A stretch of DNA of 64,000 nt, from NCBI GenBank assembly GCA_007748055.1, contig CP036279.1, forward strand, positions 4,092,001 to 4,156,000. The letters are read 5' to 3'. The DNA comes from Kolteria novifilia (GTDB lineage: Bacteria; Planctomycetota; Planctomycetia; Kolteriales; Kolteriaceae). The translations under genes were made by a program, and so were the position numbers. Numbering within the stretch: position 1 is the first letter of the stretch; every line of letters starts with the position of its first letter. The notes under the pieces were generated by a model. That model did no database searches and was not told the origin of the DNA. It saw nothing but the letters and a program-made list of their open reading frames with translations. Positions 61,606 to 64,000 of this stretch are shown here, piece by piece.

Positions 61606-63153
61606 TTAGTCGCGCCATGGATGGGCGACTTTGGGCCAGTATTTCTCGAAGTTGAAGTGAATACTGTTCTCCGTGTCGTGGCACTTGATGCACTTGGCCT
61701 CGACGGTGAAGCGACTGAGCCGCATGTCGGCGTGGTACTTCGGATCCTTCGGGTGATCGGAGTGCAACTTCCCCGCGCCGTGGCAGTTCTCGCATTGGTT
61801 GCCCCCGAGCTTGGGAGTGATGTCGATCGAGACGAAACCGGACTCGTAGCCGTAGCCGGTGGTGTGGCACGAGACGCACTCGGGATTGTAGTCCTGCCCC
61901 GCGGGGACCGCCTTGGTCAATGTCTCCAGGGCGTGGGCATGGCCCATCTTCTTCCAGTGATCGTACGCCTTGGTGTGACACTTGCCGCAGCGCTCGGCGC
62001 CGACAAACTCGTTGCCGTCGGGAAGCGGGACGCGGGCGACTTGCTCGACGTAGCCGCCGTCCTTGATCGCTTCGACGAAACGAGCATAGATTTCGTTCAT
62101 CGAGTCGATTTCGGCGAACCGCTGGTCGAGGGGGACGAGCTCAAAGTGAAGTTTGGGATCGAGGTCTTTCCAGTAGCCGACGACGCCGACACTCTTACCC
62201 TTCTGGCCAACCCACGTGATCAGCGTATCGCCGACCCACGTCGCTTCCTGGGTTGCGGAATCCTCGCTCTCGCTCTTACAGAGAATGAGACTGAAGAGTC
62301 CGGGATGGTCCTTGGCGAGCGTTTCGGCCTCTTTCTCGGTCATGTAGCCGAGGAGAATGTTGACGTCGGCCATCTCCGCCTTGACCGACTCGGCGAGCTT
62401 GTTGACCGCTTCCTTGGTCGGTCGGACCGAGACGCTCGGATCGGGCAGTTTGCCGACTTGGGAATCACCCATGAGCGAGGCGACCGCAACCTTGGTCTCG
62501 CCGACTTGTTCGACTTTGACCGAGGGGATCGTCTCCTCCAGGATCATGTTGAAGTCGGCGTCCTTATGGACGAGGTTCCCCTGGAGCAGCTTCGTTTGAT
62601 CGAGGTTGAGCGCCTGTCCGAGGACTTCATCGACCGACTGACCAAGGTCCTTGGTACCGACACCGATCGCGGGGTAGCCGAGCCGCTGAAGGGACTCGAG
62701 GGCGTAGACGTAGCGAAGCGGCTCGAGCCGTCCGGACTTGCCGATGAGATCGCCAAGATCGACGGGAAGGACATCCCAGCCCTTTTCGTTGGCGAGGAAT
62801 TCGAGCACGCCGCCAAGCCGAGGCAAACCCCCTTGCTGACCGGGACTGCATCCGCAAGGCCGCAGGTAGCCATGAAGCTCGCCGGTCAGCAGGAAGGCGG
62901 CGTCGGGTTTCTGCTCGGGCCATTCGAGAAAGAGGGGTGCCGGCGCGAAGGCCTCCTTCTCGGCATCATGCTCGGCGACGTCCGCCACGACCGCGGGCCG
63001 GCGGGCAAACTCAATCGTGGCCGCGATGACCAACGCCGCGGCGAATCCGGCGAACGTCGCTCCAACCGCGCCTCCCAAGAGCAAGCCGCAAACGAACGGG
63101 CTGGCCGACTTGGCCACTTTCTCATCATCACTGACAGCGGTATCTCGCTCCAT
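61606..63153 (-). CDS. Membrane-anchored tetrahaem cytochrome c with UshA-like N-domain
   Basis: The 515-residue protein has one N-terminal membrane anchor (about residues 18-50). A ~300-residue region beginning FLLTGELHGYLRPCGCSPGQQGGLPRLGG resembles the 5'-nucleotidase/metallophosphoesterase N-domain but lacks an obvious full set of metal ligands. The C-terminal ~130 residues carry four CxxCH haem motifs (CGKCH, CVSCH, CENCH, CIKCH), as in cytochrome c554-like proteins. It probably transfers electrons on the periplasmic side. It lies downstream of the DUF1573 gene on the same strand. Confidence 0.88.
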   Translation of the reverse strand: MERDTAVSDDEKVAKSASPFVCGLLLGGAVGATFAGFAAALVIAATIEFARRPAVVADVAEHDAEKEAFAPAPLFLEWPEQKPDAAFLLTGELHGYLRPCGCSPGQQGGLPRLGGVLEFLANEKGWDVLPVDLGDLIGKSGRLEPLRYVYALESLQRLGYPAIGVGTKDLGQSVDEVLGQALNLDQTKLLQGNLVHKDADFNMILEETIPSVKVEQVGETKVAVASLMGDSQVGKLPDPSVSVRPTKEAVNKLAESVKAEMADVNILLGYMTEKEAETLAKDHPGLFSLILCKSESEDSATQEATWVGDTLITWVGQKGKSVGVVGYWKDLDPKLHFELVPLDQRFAEIDSMNEIYARFVEAIKDGGYVEQVARVPLPDGNEFVGAERCGKCHTKAYDHWKKMGHAHALETLTKAVPAGQDYNPECVSCHTTGYGYESGFVSIDITPKLGGNQCENCHGAGKLHSDHPKDPKYHADMRLSRFTVEAKCIKCHDTENSIHFNFEKYWPKVAHPWRD

Positions 63154-63598
63154 CGACCATCGCCTTCCTATAGCTTGGGCGTGCCAGGGAACTGACTTTC
63201 GATTTCGCGCCTCGAGTAAATCCGTGTTGGGAGGAGAGAGACGCTCGACCGCGTCGGAGTTGACGGGGATCGCGTCGCGAGGAGCCCCGCGACAGTCCTG
63301 TTTCGCCCGTCACTCTCTCCCATCAGAGGCAAATAGGGTCGTCCAAACGCCCTTCCGCTGCAAGAGAGGTTCCGGTCGCTTCACCCGAGAGTGGACGTTG
63401 GAGGCAGGCCGTTGGCCGATCCCGGGGTGATCCGGGCCGTGATGGCCGCCCCCCTAACCTATTGCTTGGCAAGGACAAGCAGCGGGCGACCTCAACGTGC
63501 CCCCACGATTCACCCCATGTCGGGGCAGCGGAGGAGTTCGGTTGCCGCGAACAAGGTTCCATCCCCACGCGAAGCACCTTCGGCCAGCGGTCCAAGGC
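63154..63598 (+). other. Intergenic region, no gene seen
   Basis: The 445 bp between the cytochrome and the DUF1573 gene hold only short frames with no recognisable features. A GC-rich stretch near 63420-63460 could fold, but no clear stem was seen. Confidence 0.45.
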
Positions 63599-64000
63599 TT
63601 ACGTGCCGGCAACCTTCGCGTCGGACACCGCGCCGGCGACACGAATGATGATCAGTTCCTTTCCCTTGTCGTCGGAGATCACGACCCGGCCGGTGAAAGG
63701 TCCACTCGGCGCCTCGGTGGGAACCGACACCAGCAGTTTCCAGCGGCTCTTGAAGTCGCCGTCCTGCTCCAGCTTGTACTTGAGGAACTTCGGCTCAACA
63801 TTGGTGACCTTCAGCGGTCCGTCGTCGCCCAAGTCGCGAGCGAAGATGTCGACCCGCTTCTCGGTTCCCGTCTCCTGGGGAACCATCTTGAAGTTGATCT
63901 GCGTCGGCAGAAGCGTGATCGCTCCCTCGCAACGACCGTTGATGGTGACGGACCGATGCGGTTCGCCCTCGGCGTTGGTGTCGACGCCGAGGGTCTCCTC
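63599..64000 (-). CDS. DUF1573-like exported protein, C-terminal part (cut by window edge)
   Basis: The frame is open through the end of the window, so only the last 133 residues are visible. They contain HRSVTINGRCEGAITLLPTQINFK, then a second strand-rich unit with TGRVVISDDKGKELIIIRVAG. The Ig-like, repeat-type beta-sandwich matches DUF1573, common in planctomycetes and Bacteroidetes. The ATG at 63886 is internal and not a real start. The N-terminus and any signal peptide are outside the window. The family call is moderate because only part is seen. Confidence 0.72.
   Translation of the reverse strand, partial: EETLGVDTNAEGEPHRSVTINGRCEGAITLLPTQINFKMVPQETGTEKRVDIFARDLGDDGPLKVTNVEPKFLKYKLEQDGDFKSRWKLLVSVPTEAPSGPFTGRVVISDDKGKELIIIRVAGAVSDAKVAGT

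Overview
The window is about 63% GC and densely coded. It reads as chromosomal DNA of a member of the Planctomycetota; that assignment is inference. It rests on very large exported beta-rich proteins that resemble nothing characterised, a 1238-residue SecA, futalosine-type menaquinone synthesis, DUF2617 and DUF1573 proteins, an LPS Kdo transferase (so an outer membrane), frequent GTG and TTG starts, and many short palindromic intergenic repeats. No rRNA, tRNA, CRISPR array, prophage or complete insertion sequence was seen.

Layout. 0.1-10.5 kb (+): secA, Kdo transferase, infA, a DUF2617 protein, tyrA and a purL that carries its own PurS-like domains. 10.5-22.6 kb (-): an apparent four-gene operon of inositol monophosphatase, two giant exported proteins (1115 and 2326 aa) and pyrK, the last coupled by an ATGA overlap. 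23-29 kb (+): mqnD, a GT4 glycosyltransferase, a receiver-histidine kinase hybrid and a stand-alone N-terminal half of UvrA bracketed by repeats. 29-35.5 kb: MFS permease, small exported protein, SulP transporter, PfkB kinase, DUF2314/DUF4026-like protein. 35.8-41.1 kb (+): a multi-pass membrane protein and a tandem pair of exported paralogues. 41.1-48.4 kb (-): divergent Hsp70, thrC, panB, glycyl-tRNA synthetase, lexA. 48.6-51.7 kb (+): rhomboid protease and priA. 51.7-53.5 kb (-): small exported protein and thiL. 54-56.7 kb (+): trpE and a LysR regulator. 56.7-64 kb (-): acyltransferase, SGNH hydrolase, methyltransferase, helical-repeat protein, DUF985 cupin, a tetrahaem cytochrome fused to a phosphoesterase-like domain, and a DUF1573 protein cut by the window edge.

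Most annotated genes are housekeeping. The unusual content is (i) the giant exported proteins, one of which looks like an in-frame fusion of two exported membrane proteins; (ii) a SecA whose scaffold segment holds about five copies of a motif normally present once; (iii) a half-length UvrA; and (iv) a rich set of non-coding repeats: a ~165-bp MITE-like element present twice in opposite orientation, a 124-bp element with long terminal inverted repeats, a ~80-bp multi-hairpin element present four times in one orientation, and 29-30-bp tandem repeats. No defence island or clearly new multi-gene system was found.
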